From: JAVBLT01 sp031553315
GTDB lineage: Bacteria; Verrucomicrobiota; Kiritimatiellia; RFP12; DVOR01
DNA: 38,221 bases
Reading direction: 5' to 3'
NCBI GenBank assembly: GCA_031553315.1
Contig: JAVBLT010000048.1
Span: 1 to 38,221 of the forward strand
Each line of letters starts with the position of its first letter. The first letter of the stretch is position 1. This document shows, piece after piece, positions 14,579-22,609 of the stretch. The translations under genes and the position numbers were made by a program. Below the pieces are notes generated by a model. It did no database searches and had not been told where the DNA came from. It saw nothing but the letters and a program-made list of their open reading frames with translations.

Positions 14579-15312
14579 GGCCGCTCCATCATGCTGAGGT
14601 AACGCTCGGCGACCATGGCGGGGTTCTGTGCGGAGGCGAAGGAATCGCAGAGGAGACCGTCGCGCAGCAGGTACACGCGGTCGGCGGTCGCGGCGATGAC
14701 GGGATCGTGGCTCACGAGGAGCACGGAGCAGCCCTGCTCGGCGTTCATGCGGCGGAGGAGGTCGCAGAAGGCTTTGGCGGCGGGGGAATCGAGGTTGCCG
14801 GTGGGTTCGTCGGCGATGACGACGGCGGGGGAGAGGGCGATGGCGCGTGCGATGGCGGCGCGCTGGCATTCGCCGCCGCTGAGCTGGGCGGGCATGTGGT
14901 CGCGGCGGGCGGTGAGGCCGAGCCGGGAGAGGAGCTCGTCGAGGCGGGCGGGGGAGAGGCGTTTGCCGTCGAGCAGTGCGGGGAGGGCGATGTTTTCTTC
15001 GGTGGTGAGGGTGGGGATGAGGTTGAAGTTCTGGAAGACCATGCCGATGCGGCGGCGGCGGAAGGCGGTGAGGGCGGCGTCGTTCATGGAGACCAGGTCG
15101 CGGCCTTCGATGACCACGGAGCCGCTGTCGGCGGAGAGCAGGCCGGCGAGGATGCACATGAGGGTGCTCTTTCCCGATCCGCTGGGGCCCATCACGGCGT
15201 GGAAGGCGCCTTGGGGCAAGGTGTAGTCAATGCCGTTGAGCACGGCAATTTCGCGGCCTTCGTGGTGAAAGGTCTTTTTCAGCTGGCTCACGTGAATGGC
15301 GGGTGCGGGCAT
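14575..15312 (-). CDS. ABC transporter ATP-binding protein (LolD/MacB-type)
   Basis: A 245-aa ATPase with every expected motif: Walker A GPSGSGKST (42-50), Q-loop Gln94 (VFQNFNLIPTLT), signature LSGGE (144-148), Walker B VVIADEPTGNLD (164-175) and H-loop His202. The combination FQNFNLIP and DEPTGNLD is typical of the LolD/MacB/YtrE group that partners FtsX-type permeases, as seen directly downstream. The ATG at 15312 was chosen because AGAGGAGA lies 6-7 nt before it; a GTG at 15330 would sit upstream of that site. It follows the Nudix gene by 47 bp with no clear promoter, so co-transcription with rpiB-glyA and nudix is likely. Confidence 0.93.
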   Translation of the reverse strand: MPAPAIHVSQLKKTFHHEGREIAVLNGIDYTLPQGAFHAVMGPSGSGKSTLMCILAGLLSADSGSVVIEGRDLVSMNDAALTAFRRRRIGMVFQNFNLIPTLTTEENIALPALLDGKRLSPARLDELLSRLGLTARRDHMPAQLSGGECQRAAIARAIALSPAVVIADEPTGNLDSPAAKAFCDLLRRMNAEQGCSVLLVSHDPVIAATADRVYLLRDGLLCDSFASAQNPAMVAERYLSMMERP

Positions 15313-15359
15313 TGGAATCTCCTCTTTCACGGTTTAAACGCAACGAGAGCGCAAAGGGT

Positions 15360-15827
15360 TCAGGGGAAAAGGCGGAAATCAATCATGGCGTCGCCGTCGA
15401 AACAGGCTTGGAGGGCGAAGGGTTCGCCGGCGAGCAGGCGCGGCAGCCAGAGGCGGTCGTCGGCCCACATTTCATCGTAGGGGATTGCGGATTCGGCGCA
15501 CCAGAAGGGGAGGGCTTCGTCGGTCTCGGTCATTTCGCCGGACCAGGCGGAGGCTTCGAAGACGGTGCAGTTGAGCGAATAACCGTCGGCGAAAACGAAG
15601 GCGAGAGTCCCCCGCGCCACGGGGTCGAGCGGTGTGAGGCCCACTTCTTCGCAGGTTTCGCGCACGGCGGCCTGAAGGGGCGTTTCACCCGGTTCGAGGC
15701 GGCCGCCCGGGGCATTGATTTTGCCCGCGCCCAAGCCGCGCTTCTTTCGGATCAAAAGAAGAAGACCGCCGCGGCGCAGGAACACGAGCACCGCGCGGTC
15801 TTTCGGGTTTGAAAAATCCCGGTTCAC
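15360..15827 (-). CDS. MTH1-like Nudix hydrolase (oxidised nucleotide clean-up)
   Basis: A protein of about 155 aa. The complete Nudix box GX5EX7REUXEEXGU spans residues 42-64 (GGRLEPGETP, then RETCEEVGL). Several features recall MTH1-type 8-oxo-dGTPases: KKRGLGAGKIN before the box, the MWADDRLWLPRLL motif near the C-terminus and a closing GDAMIDFRLF strand. The likely role is hydrolysis of oxidised purine nucleoside triphosphates. The start is uncertain: a GTG at 15827 directly after the RpiB-GlyA stop, or a TTG at 15833 overlapping that stop. Either way, translation is probably coupled to the fusion gene upstream. No strong ribosome site is visible. Confidence 0.85.
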   Translation of the reverse strand: MNRDFSNPKDRAVLVFLRRGGLLLLIRKKRGLGAGKINAPGGRLEPGETPLQAAVRETCEEVGLTPLDPVARGTLAFVFADGYSLNCTVFEASAWSGEMTETDEALPFWCAESAIPYDEMWADDRLWLPRLLAGEPFALQACFDGDAMIDFRLFP

Positions 15828-15829
15828 GC

Positions 15830-17509
15830 TCAAGGGACCTGGAAGGTCGCGGCAAAGGCTTCCACTTCGCGGCGGATTTCGGCCTGGAGGGCGGTGTTTT
15901 CGGGGTCTTTCAACAGGCGGACGATCCAATCGGCGATGCGGATCATCTCGGGTTCCTTCATGCCGCGGGTGGTCACGGCGGCGGTGCCCAGGCGGATGCC
16001 GGAGGTCACGAAGGGGCTGTTTTTATCGAAGGGGATGGTGTTTTTGTTGCAGATGATGCCGGCGGCGTCGAGCGCGGCGGAGGCGGCCTTGCCGGTGATG
16101 CCCGAGGCGAACACGTCGACCAGCAGCAGGTGGTTGTCGGTTCCGCCCGAAACGAGGCGGAAGCCGTTTTCCGTGAGGCGTTTGGCAAGGGCCCGGGCGT
16201 TGGCGATGATTTGCGCGGCGTAGGCTTTGAACTCGGGGGAGAGGGCTTCTTTGAAGCAGACGGCTTTGGCGGCGATGGCGTTTTCGATGGGGCCTCCCTG
16301 CATGCCGGGGAAGACGGTCTTATCGAGCGCGGCGGCGTATTTTTCCTTGCAGAGCACCATGCCGCTGCGGGGGCCGCGGAGGGTTTTGTGGGTGGTGGTG
16401 GTCACGAAATCGGCATAGGGCACGGGGCTGGGGTGCACGCCGCCCGCCACGAGGCCGGCGATGTGGGCCATGTCGACCAGGAGGAGCGCCCCGACGGCGT
16501 CGGCGATTTCGCGGAAGCGTTTGAAATCGAGCGTGCGGGGGTAGGCGCTGGCGCCGGCCACAATCATCCTGGGCTTGCATTCCCTGGCGAGGGCTTCGAT
16601 GGCGGCGTAGTCGAGCACTTCGGTGGCGGGATCCACTTTGTAGGGCACGATGGTGTAAAGCTTGCCGGAGAAGTTCACGGGGCTGCCGTGGGTGAGGTGG
16701 CCGCCCTGGTCGAGGCTCATGGAGAGGATGGTGTCGCCGGGCTGAAGCATGGCGAAGTAGACGGCCATATTGGCGGAGCTGCCGCAGTGGGGCTGCACGT
16801 TGGCATGTTCGGCGCCGAAGAGTTCCTTGGCCCGGGCGATGGCGAGGAGCTCAACCGTGTCGACCGGCACGCAGCCGCTGTACCAGCGCTTGCCGGGGTA
16901 GCCTTCGGCGTATTTGTTGGTGAGCACGGAGCCTTGGGCTTCGCGCACGGCGCGGGTCACGAGGTTCTCGGAGGCGATCAGGTTGATGGTGGCGTCTTCC
17001 TGGCGGATCTGGTCGAGAATGGCCTGGTGCACGGCGGGGTCGGATTCCGCGAGCGAAGCCACTTCGGCGAGGCGGCCGCAGCGGTCGGCCTTTCTCAGGC
17101 GGCGCACATGGCGCTCGGCGCCGGAGAAGGGCGAAACGAGCCAGGTCTTGAGAATCATCTCGGCCTGGCCTTCCTTGAGCTTGCCGGCGGGGAGGACGAT
17201 GATGTTGGCGTTGTTGTGCTCGCGGGAGGAAACGGCGCCGGCTTCATCGGCGACCAGCGCGGCGCGGGCGCCCGCAAAACGGTTGGCGCAAATGGCCATG
17301 CCCACGCCCGAGGTGCACAGGAGAATGCCGCGGTCGGCTTCGCCGGTGATGACGGCTTCGACGACGGGCACTGCGAAATCGGGGTAATCGCTGCTTTGGG
17401 CCGAGAAGGCGCCTTTATCGGAAACCTCGTGGCCGATGCCTCTGAGAAAGGTGTTCAGGGTATCTTTGAGCACAACTCCGGCGTGATCACAACCAATCGC
17501 AATTTTCAT
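15830..17509 (-). CDS. rpiB-glyA: Fused ribose-5-phosphate isomerase B and serine hydroxymethyltransferase
   Basis: A 559-aa open frame with two complete enzymes. Residues 1 to about 150 are RpiB, interconverting ribose-5-P and ribulose-5-P: CDHAG at 7-11, Cys65 in LLCTSGVGMAI, and His98 in REHNNANI. Residues about 155-559 are GlyA, transferring a one-carbon unit from serine to tetrahydrofolate: SENLVT (180-185), NKYAEGYPGKRWYSG (198-212), the PLP lysine Lys375 in TTTTHKTLRGPR, and the C-terminal SGIRLGTAAVTTRGM. All key residues are kept in both halves, and there is no stop or frameshift at the join. GGAGG 5 nt before the ATG at 17509 fixes the start. It has its own promoter and leads the cluster with the Nudix hydrolase and ABC genes. 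Confidence 0.95.
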   Translation of the reverse strand: MKIAIGCDHAGVVLKDTLNTFLRGIGHEVSDKGAFSAQSSDYPDFAVPVVEAVITGEADRGILLCTSGVGMAICANRFAGARAALVADEAGAVSSREHNNANIIVLPAGKLKEGQAEMILKTWLVSPFSGAERHVRRLRKADRCGRLAEVASLAESDPAVHQAILDQIRQEDATINLIASENLVTRAVREAQGSVLTNKYAEGYPGKRWYSGCVPVDTVELLAIARAKELFGAEHANVQPHCGSSANMAVYFAMLQPGDTILSMSLDQGGHLTHGSPVNFSGKLYTIVPYKVDPATEVLDYAAIEALARECKPRMIVAGASAYPRTLDFKRFREIADAVGALLLVDMAHIAGLVAGGVHPSPVPYADFVTTTTHKTLRGPRSGMVLCKEKYAAALDKTVFPGMQGGPIENAIAAKAVCFKEALSPEFKAYAAQIIANARALAKRLTENGFRLVSGGTDNHLLLVDVFASGITGKAASAALDAAGIICNKNTIPFDKNSPFVTSGIRLGTAAVTTRGMKEPEMIRIADWIVRLLKDPENTALQAEIRREVEAFAATFQVP

Positions 17510-17542
17510 CCTGGCCTCCAAAATGGAAATAAAGAAAGCGGA

Positions 17543-17571
17543 AGTGTATCACAGCGCGGGGCAAACGGCAA
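17543..17571 (-). promoter_or_regulatory. Promoter of rpiB-glyA
   Basis: Minus strand: TTGCCG (17571-17566), 17-bp spacer, TACACT (17548-17543). The -10 hexamer is the same as at tpiA. The predicted leader is about 27 nt. Confidence 0.65.
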
Positions 17572-17609
17572 GCAAAGCGAGAAAAAAAGCCTGTGGCCGC
17601 GTTTTGAAG

Positions 17610-20600
17610 TCAATAGAGCTTTTTGCCGTAGACCTGGAGCTTGCGCAGGTGGAAGGGTTCTTTCTTGGCTTCGGGGCGGCGGAGGGCGCGGATGTATTGG
17701 GCGCGGATGCCGCGGCCGGCGAGGTCGATTTTCCAGTCGCGCAGGGGTTGGGTGGAGGTGAAGATTTCCTGCCAGGTCTTGCCGTCGGCGGAGACTTGGA
17801 CGGCGAGGGGCACTTCGCGGTCGTAGGCGCCGCGGTTGGCGATGTAGATGCCGCTGATTTCGGCCATTCCGGGGAGGGCGACCTGAGCCCAGGGCGCGGT
17901 TTCACTCTCGGTGTGAAAGGCAAAATCGCCGGGGTCTGAGGCGTCGAGCAGGCGGCGGTAGCGCTCGGGGCGATCCCAGTGGGAGGTGCTGGAAACCTGG
18001 AGCATGCCGTCTTTCGAGAGCAACGGTGCGGGGAAGGCGGGGGGCAGGGCGGGGTTTTCGGGGGGGGAGAGTTTGTCTTGCAGGTCGCAGAGCTGGCGGA
18101 AGGCCTGGGTGTTGCCGTCGGCGGAGGCTTTGCGGATGGCGGCGGCGAGGAAGTTGCCCTTTGCGGGGGCGCCGCTCGTTTGCGCGGCTTCTTCCACGGC
18201 GGCGATCATGGCGGCGGTTTGGCCGGGATCGGCGAGGAAGAGGTTGCCGCCCCAGGTCATGATGGCGCCGAAGTAGCTGGAGGTGCCGTAGTTGACGGCG
18301 ACGGCGGTCCGGAAGAGCGTTTGGAGCGCGGGGGTGTGGTTGTCGAGGAGTTTGGCGTGCTCTTCCAGGATGCGGCCGAAGTTGTAGGGTTCGGCGCTGG
18401 GCAGGTCGGATTGCGGCATGGCGCGATAGAGCTGGGTGAGCTCGCGCAGAAGGCCTTCGGTGCCTTTTTCGGCTTTCACGCGGGGGAGGTGCCAGCGGTT
18501 GAGGAGGATCCAGGCGGCTTCCTGGTGATCGCGGAGGCCGGCGGCGACGCCGCGCGCCCAGGAATCCCAGGCGGAGAGGGGTGTTTTTTGGGAATCGGCG
18601 AGCCATTGGGCTTCGCGGAGCCAGGCGCCGTAGTTGCCGGGGGAGGCTTCGCGGGAGGCGCGGTGGAGGGCGGCGATTTCGGGGGTGTAGGGGTGGGGGG
18701 CTTTGAGGGTGAAATCGAGGCCGACGCCGCCTCCGGCGTTGAAATGGCGCACTTCGAGGGTGTGCCTGCCGGGGGAGAGGGCGAGGGTGGCGGTCTTTTC
18801 GTCCATGCCGTGGAGACCGTCGTGGTCGATGACGGTTTGACCGTTGATCTTCACCAGGGAGCCGTCGTCGGAGGCGAGGGCGAGGGCGAGGGTGGCGGGC
18901 CGGGCGATGGAGAAGGAACCGGTCCAGACGCGCGCGACGTGGTCTCGGCGGCCGGCTCGGTCGAGGCTGAAATCGTCGACGGTGAGGGTTTCAACAGGGG
19001 CAAGCGTCTCAAAGGCGGGGAGTTTGCGCCAGTCGCCTTCGTAGACGTTGAGGGTGAGCGGGCCGATTGCGGGCTGGGGCGCGGCGGCGGCCTGTTTGAG
19101 GGCGGCCTGCCAGCCGAGGCGTTCGGAGCGGAGGTGTTTTTCGGGGTCTTTGAAGGCGGCTTCGATCATGTCGAGATACGAGAAGCGCGATTCCCAGAAG
19201 GTGTAGTGCTGGCTGGTGTAAGCGCCGACGTCGTAGTGCAGGCGCCAGCGGCCGTCGGCGGCGCGGGTCATGTAGGCGCAATGGCCGGGCTGGCCGCCGG
19301 GGGTGGAGAGGAGGCCGTGGGCCTTGGTGGTGGCGGATCCGTAGTAGGAGAGGGCTCCGCAGACGCCGCTGACTTCGCGGGCGAGCTGGTGGCGCACGTA
19401 GGCATGATCCCACGGGCGGTTGTAGGCGGGCCCGTGGACGCTGTCGCCGAAGAAGTTGTGCAGGGCGTAGCGGCAGACCCAGCAGACGCCGCCGTAGCGA
19501 TCCTGCTGCATGTTGTGGCGGTCGAGCAAATCGGGGATGCTCTCGGGGGGGAGCGTGTCGCGGTTTGCCACGAAGCGCATTTCGCGGGTGTTCCATGTGT
19601 AGAAATCGGTGTGGAGGAGCTGGCGCGCATCGGCCTTCACATAGGCGTTGTAGAGTGCCACGGCGTCGTAATCGGAAGCGCCGGCGCTGTTGAGCGCCAC
19701 TGCCACGGCGAGGTTGCGCCATACGCCGGCGGGCGTTTTTTCGGCGTGGCGGTCGATCAGGCCGAGGAGCTCCAGGGAACGCTGGGGGTTGGCTGCCGGC
19801 CCGGAGCACCAGAAGGTTTCCATCCAGCCGGCATCGGATAAAAAGCGGTTTCGGAAATCGGGGTCGAGGCGTTTCAAGGCGGCGGAGCCGATGGCGTGAA
19901 CCGTCCAGGCGCGCACGAGGGCGTGATCGGCGGCGGTTTTTTGGGGGGCGTTGTCGCGGGGGGCGGGGCGTTTGGGCGGCGGCGGAGGCAAGAGGCGTTC
20001 CACGCGGATGGCGCCGCGCGAGTCGCCGCCTTCGGGCGCTTCGCCGGTTACAATCAGGGTGAGCGGCTGGTCGCTGGTGAGGGGTTTGCCGGCGGGCCAG
20101 GTGAATTCGAAGGCGGCTTCGCGCTTTTTGGCGTCGATGCGCTGGGGCTTGACCGCTTCGCCGAGCACGGTGCGGTTCGCAAGGCGGACGGCGTTGATCA
20201 CGAGCGGCGAAGCGCCTTTTTCTCTTTGGAAGACCACGCGGTAACGCCCCGGTTCGGGGAAAAACTTTTTCGCGCCCACGGTGATTTTCCAGGTGAAGGT
20301 TTTATCGGCGCAGTGTTGCGGGCGCCAGCCGTAAGGGATCGCCACGGGGCCGGCATCCATCATGCAGAGGTGGCCTGTCGCGCCCAGGCCCCACACGTGG
20401 TCGGGGGCGAGCTTCACGGCGGCTTCGAGCGCGGCGATGTTTTTTTCGCGAAAGCCTTCCCGGTTGCGGTTGAGGATGAAGGGCAGCAGCGCGATCACTT
20501 GTTTCTGTTCGGAGGCGAGGCGGTCGAGGCGGGGATCGGCTGCGAGTTTTTGGATGTAGGCCTCGCCTTGGGCGTACTCTTTTTTATTGGCGAATTCCTG

Positions 20601-21182
20601 CACGGCGTTGGCGTATGTGTAGGCGTCGAACGTGAGGCGCCAGCGCCAGCCGGCGGTATCTTCGGGATCGGTCTTTTCCATGTGCTTCCACACGTCTTCG
20701 AAATTGCGTTTTTCGCGGAGGCGTTTCAAGGGGAGCTGCTGCGTGAGGGTGAGGAAAAACTGGGCGGGATGGCCGGAATCGCGGAGTTTTTGGGCTTTTT
20801 CGTAAACGTTGAGCGCTTGGTTTACTTTTGAGGCGAGCGCTTCGGGGGGGGTGTCGAAGGGGATTCCCTGGAGGAGCGCGAAGCAACGGCCTTCGCCGTC
20901 GTGAAGGGCCAGGGCGGGATAGGCGCCGATTTCCTGCGGGAGGGCGCCGAGCTTCTTCTTCTTTTCCTTTTGGGTTTCGTCGGGATTTTCAGGTTCGTCG
21001 AGTTCTTCGAAGGTGAAGTCGAGCCCGTTTCGGAAGGCGGGGTTTTGCCAGGCGTTGGCGTAGAGGGTTTCGCCGGCGCGGCACCAATCGCTGCCGCGAT
21101 AGAACAGGGCGGTGTTTTTCGCGGCGGCGGCGAAACCGGCGATGCAGATTCCGAATAGGCAAACAGGGGCTTTCCAGCGCAT
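17610..21182 (-). CDS. Exported multidomain protein: transglutaminase-like core, PA14, F5/8 type C
   Basis: A 1190-aa protein with a signal peptide (residues 1-21). Residues 22-260 are helical and repeat-like. Residues about 290-395 look like a beta-sandwich, followed by a proline linker (399-408). Residues 415-700 hold a helical part and a transglutaminase/papain-like site: GVCGAL with Cys608, PGHCAYM with His634, and Asp651 or Asp643 in DGRWRLHYD. Residues 710-830 match PA14 (VWTGSFSIA, ASDDGSLVKING, HTLEVRHFNAGGGVGLDF), a carbohydrate-associated fold. Residues 1065-1190 resemble an F5/8 type C domain (VSADGKTWQEI, IRAQYIRAL). The catalytic reading rests on the C-H-D order alone. GGGAGGAA sits 6 nt before the ATG, and a promoter flanked by an inverted repeat lies upstream. 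It is probably monocistronic and acts outside the cytoplasm. Confidence 0.8.
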   Translation of the reverse strand: MRWKAPVCLFGICIAGFAAAAKNTALFYRGSDWCRAGETLYANAWQNPAFRNGLDFTFEELDEPENPDETQKEKKKKLGALPQEIGAYPALALHDGEGRCFALLQGIPFDTPPEALASKVNQALNVYEKAQKLRDSGHPAQFFLTLTQQLPLKRLREKRNFEDVWKHMEKTDPEDTAGWRWRLTFDAYTYANAVQEFANKKEYAQGEAYIQKLAADPRLDRLASEQKQVIALLPFILNRNREGFREKNIAALEAAVKLAPDHVWGLGATGHLCMMDAGPVAIPYGWRPQHCADKTFTWKITVGAKKFFPEPGRYRVVFQREKGASPLVINAVRLANRTVLGEAVKPQRIDAKKREAAFEFTWPAGKPLTSDQPLTLIVTGEAPEGGDSRGAIRVERLLPPPPPKRPAPRDNAPQKTAADHALVRAWTVHAIGSAALKRLDPDFRNRFLSDAGWMETFWCSGPAANPQRSLELLGLIDRHAEKTPAGVWRNLAVAVALNSAGASDYDAVALYNAYVKADARQLLHTDFYTWNTREMRFVANRDTLPPESIPDLLDRHNMQQDRYGGVCWVCRYALHNFFGDSVHGPAYNRPWDHAYVRHQLAREVSGVCGALSYYGSATTKAHGLLSTPGGQPGHCAYMTRAADGRWRLHYDVGAYTSQHYTFWESRFSYLDMIEAAFKDPEKHLRSERLGWQAALKQAAAAPQPAIGPLTLNVYEGDWRKLPAFETLAPVETLTVDDFSLDRAGRRDHVARVWTGSFSIARPATLALALASDDGSLVKINGQTVIDHDGLHGMDEKTATLALSPGRHTLEVRHFNAGGGVGLDFTLKAPHPYTPEIAALHRASREASPGNYGAWLREAQWLADSQKTPLSAWDSWARGVAAGLRDHQEAAWILLNRWHLPRVKAEKGTEGLLRELTQLYRAMPQSDLPSAEPYNFGRILEEHAKLLDNHTPALQTLFRTAVAVNYGTSSYFGAIMTWGGNLFLADPGQTAAMIAAVEEAAQTSGAPAKGNFLAAAIRKASADGNTQAFRQLCDLQDKLSPPENPALPPAFPAPLLSKDGMLQVSSTSHWDRPERYRRLLDASDPGDFAFHTESETAPWAQVALPGMAEISGIYIANRGAYDREVPLAVQVSADGKTWQEIFTSTQPLRDWKIDLAGRGIRAQYIRALRRPEAKKEPFHLRKLQVYGKKLY

Positions 21183-21207
21183 TCTGATTCCTCCCGATGA
21201 AATGAGT

Positions 21208-21261
21208 AAACGCCAACAGGATAACGGGGAAGAAGCGTTCAGTCAACCCTGATTGGCGTTT
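21208..21261 (-). promoter_or_regulatory. Promoter of the exported 1190-aa protein with a flanking inverted repeat
   Basis: Minus strand: TTGACT (21246-21241), 17-bp spacer, TATCCT (21223-21218). An imperfect inverted repeat encloses it: AAACGCCAACAGG at 21208-21220 and CCTGATTGGCGTTT at 21248-21261, differing by one inserted base. One arm abuts the -35 and the other covers the end of the -10 and the start point. It could be an operator pair. Read on plus, the right arm runs into TTTTTC, so it might also work as a weak terminator. Confidence 0.6.
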
Positions 21262-21291
21262 TTCAAGGCCCTGCCTACGCGACAGCGCGGA

Positions 21292-22248
21292 TTACCGGCA
21301 GGGGCGTTCGTGGTTTTCGCGGGTTTTTTCCTGGATGAGCGCGATTTCAAACATCTGGTCGGCGTATTTTTTGCAGGTGTCGAGAATCAGGCCGCAGACG
21401 AAGGAGAGCAACCCGCACACGGCGAGGAAGCCGCTGACAATCAATGTGGGGTAGCGCGGCACTTCGCCGGTCTGGAAGTATTGGATCAGCACCGGCAGGA
21501 AGAGAATAAACGAAAGCGCCAGGAAGCCGCCGGCAATGAGGCCGAAGAAGAGGCAGGGGCGGTAATCGCGGAAGAGAATGAAAATGGTCTTGAGCACTTT
21601 GAAGCCGTCGGAGAAGGTGTTGAGCTTGGAAACGCTGCCTTCGGGGCGGTCGCGGTAGGCGATGGGGATTTCGAGCATGTTCATGCGCTTGTCGAGCGTG
21701 TGGAGGGTGAGCTCGGTTTCGATCTCGAAGCCGTTGGCGAGCACGGGGCAGTTTTTGATGAAGAGCCGGTTGAAGGCGCGGTAGCCGGTCATCACGTCGG
21801 TCACTTTCCGGTGAAAAAGAAAGCGGATGAGGTTGCAGACGAGCTGGTTGCCGAAGCCGTGGAAGTGGCGTTTTTTATCGAGGGAATCGTAGGTGGTGGA
21901 GAGGCGGTCGCCGATGACCATGTCGGCCTCGCCGGCGAGGATGGGGTCGATGAGCTTTTTCACGTCTTCGGCGGGATAGGTGTCGTCGCTGTCGACCATG
22001 ACGTAGCAATCGGCTTCGATTTCCTGGAACATGCGGCGCACCACATGGCCTTTGCCTTGCTGGGTGACTTTGCGGATTTTGGCTCCGGCTCCGGTCGCGA
22101 GCTCCACGCTGCGGTCTTTGCTGTTGTTGTCGTAGACCCAGATTTCGGCTTCGGGCAGCTCCCGGCGGAAATCGCTCACGACCTTGGCGATGGTCATCTC
22201 CTCGTTGTAGCACGGAAGCAATACGGCGATTTTCGGATTCTCAATCAT
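21292..22248 (-). CDS. GT2 polyprenyl-phosphate glycosyltransferase
   Basis: A 318-aa family 2 glycosyltransferase with two C-terminal membrane helices (about 235-260 and 268-295). PCYNEE opens the GT-A domain, DNNSKDRS binds the nucleotide and DSDDTYP is the metal-binding DXD-type motif. MTGYRAFNR and SKLNTFSDGFKVL are typical of the DPM1/ArnC/GtrB group, which transfers sugars from nucleotide donors to dolichyl or undecaprenyl phosphate at the cytoplasmic face. It starts 16 nt after the second of two small DMT transporter genes, with AAGGA 8 nt before the ATG. This arrangement suggests that it makes the lipid-linked sugar which the pair then flips. Sugar and acceptor are not readable. Confidence 0.88.
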   Translation of the reverse strand: MIENPKIAVLLPCYNEEMTIAKVVSDFRRELPEAEIWVYDNNSKDRSVELATGAGAKIRKVTQQGKGHVVRRMFQEIEADCYVMVDSDDTYPAEDVKKLIDPILAGEADMVIGDRLSTTYDSLDKKRHFHGFGNQLVCNLIRFLFHRKVTDVMTGYRAFNRLFIKNCPVLANGFEIETELTLHTLDKRMNMLEIPIAYRDRPEGSVSKLNTFSDGFKVLKTIFILFRDYRPCLFFGLIAGGFLALSFILFLPVLIQYFQTGEVPRYPTLIVSGFLAVCGLLSFVCGLILDTCKKYADQMFEIALIQEKTRENHERPCR

Positions 22249-22264
22249 GGGTTTGTTCCTTCGT

Positions 22265-22609
22265 TTACAGCAGGACCAGGCAGCACGCCCCGGCCCCGAT
22301 CACTATCAATCCGGCTATCTTCTGAATGGTGATATGCTCGCCCAGAGCATACCGTGCGAGCAACATTGTCCACACATAGGTCACGGCGGTCAAGGGCAAA
22401 ACAACGGTATAGGGGCGATGCGTCAGCACCCAGATATTGAGCAGTGTGGAGGCGCCGTAGAAAAAGGCGCCGGCGTAGAGCCAGCGGTTGGCGAGCAGGC
22501 TTTTGAGGCCGCCTGCCCGGGCGGTCATGCCGCGCTTGAGGGAGAAGCCGCCGAGCGCGCCGAACCAGGTCATGGCGGCCATCACGGCGAAGAACGCGGC
22601 GTTATTCAC
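22265..22609 (-). CDS. Small DMT/EamA-type transporter subunit (ArnE/ArnF-like), second of a pair
   Basis: A 114-aa protein with four predicted membrane helices (about 3-20, 40-60, 66-85 and 95-113), half the size of a normal EamA transporter. LGEHITIQKIAGLIVIGAG matches the end of SMR/ArnE-type proteins. It starts with GTG inside the end of the partner gene (8-nt overlap), with GGAGG upstream. Paired 4-TM subunits of this type act as heterodimers; ArnE/ArnF flip undecaprenyl-phosphate-aminoarabinose. The neighbouring GT2 gene supports a lipid-linked sugar flippase, but small-molecule export cannot be excluded. Confidence 0.8.
   Translation of the reverse strand: MNNAAFFAVMAAMTWFGALGGFSLKRGMTARAGGLKSLLANRWLYAGAFFYGASTLLNIWVLTHRPYTVVLPLTAVTYVWTMLLARYALGEHITIQKIAGLIVIGAGACCLVLL

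Noticed and set aside
14579..15157. An upstream extension of the ABC permease frame by nearly 200 codons
   Set aside because: The extension is Arg/Pro/His-rich out-of-frame reading of the ATPase gene. The ATGA overlap start at 14578 begins directly before the first membrane helix.
17572..17609. A possible terminator after the exported protein gene (GCCACAGGC followed by T7)
   Set aside because: The stem is only 3 bp with a 3-nt loop, too weak to call, although the T-run is suggestive.
15809..17761. A 650-codon open frame on the plus strand opposite RpiB-GlyA
   Set aside because: Both domains and all catalytic residues lie on the minus strand. The plus frame is low-complexity Gly/Ala/Val/Glu/His sequence and has no ribosome site.
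17979..19841. A 620-codon open frame on the plus strand opposite the exported protein
   Set aside because: It is a codon-bias shadow. Composition is dominated by Gly, Val, Ala and Glu with no recognisable domain. The minus frame has a signal peptide, domains and a promoter.
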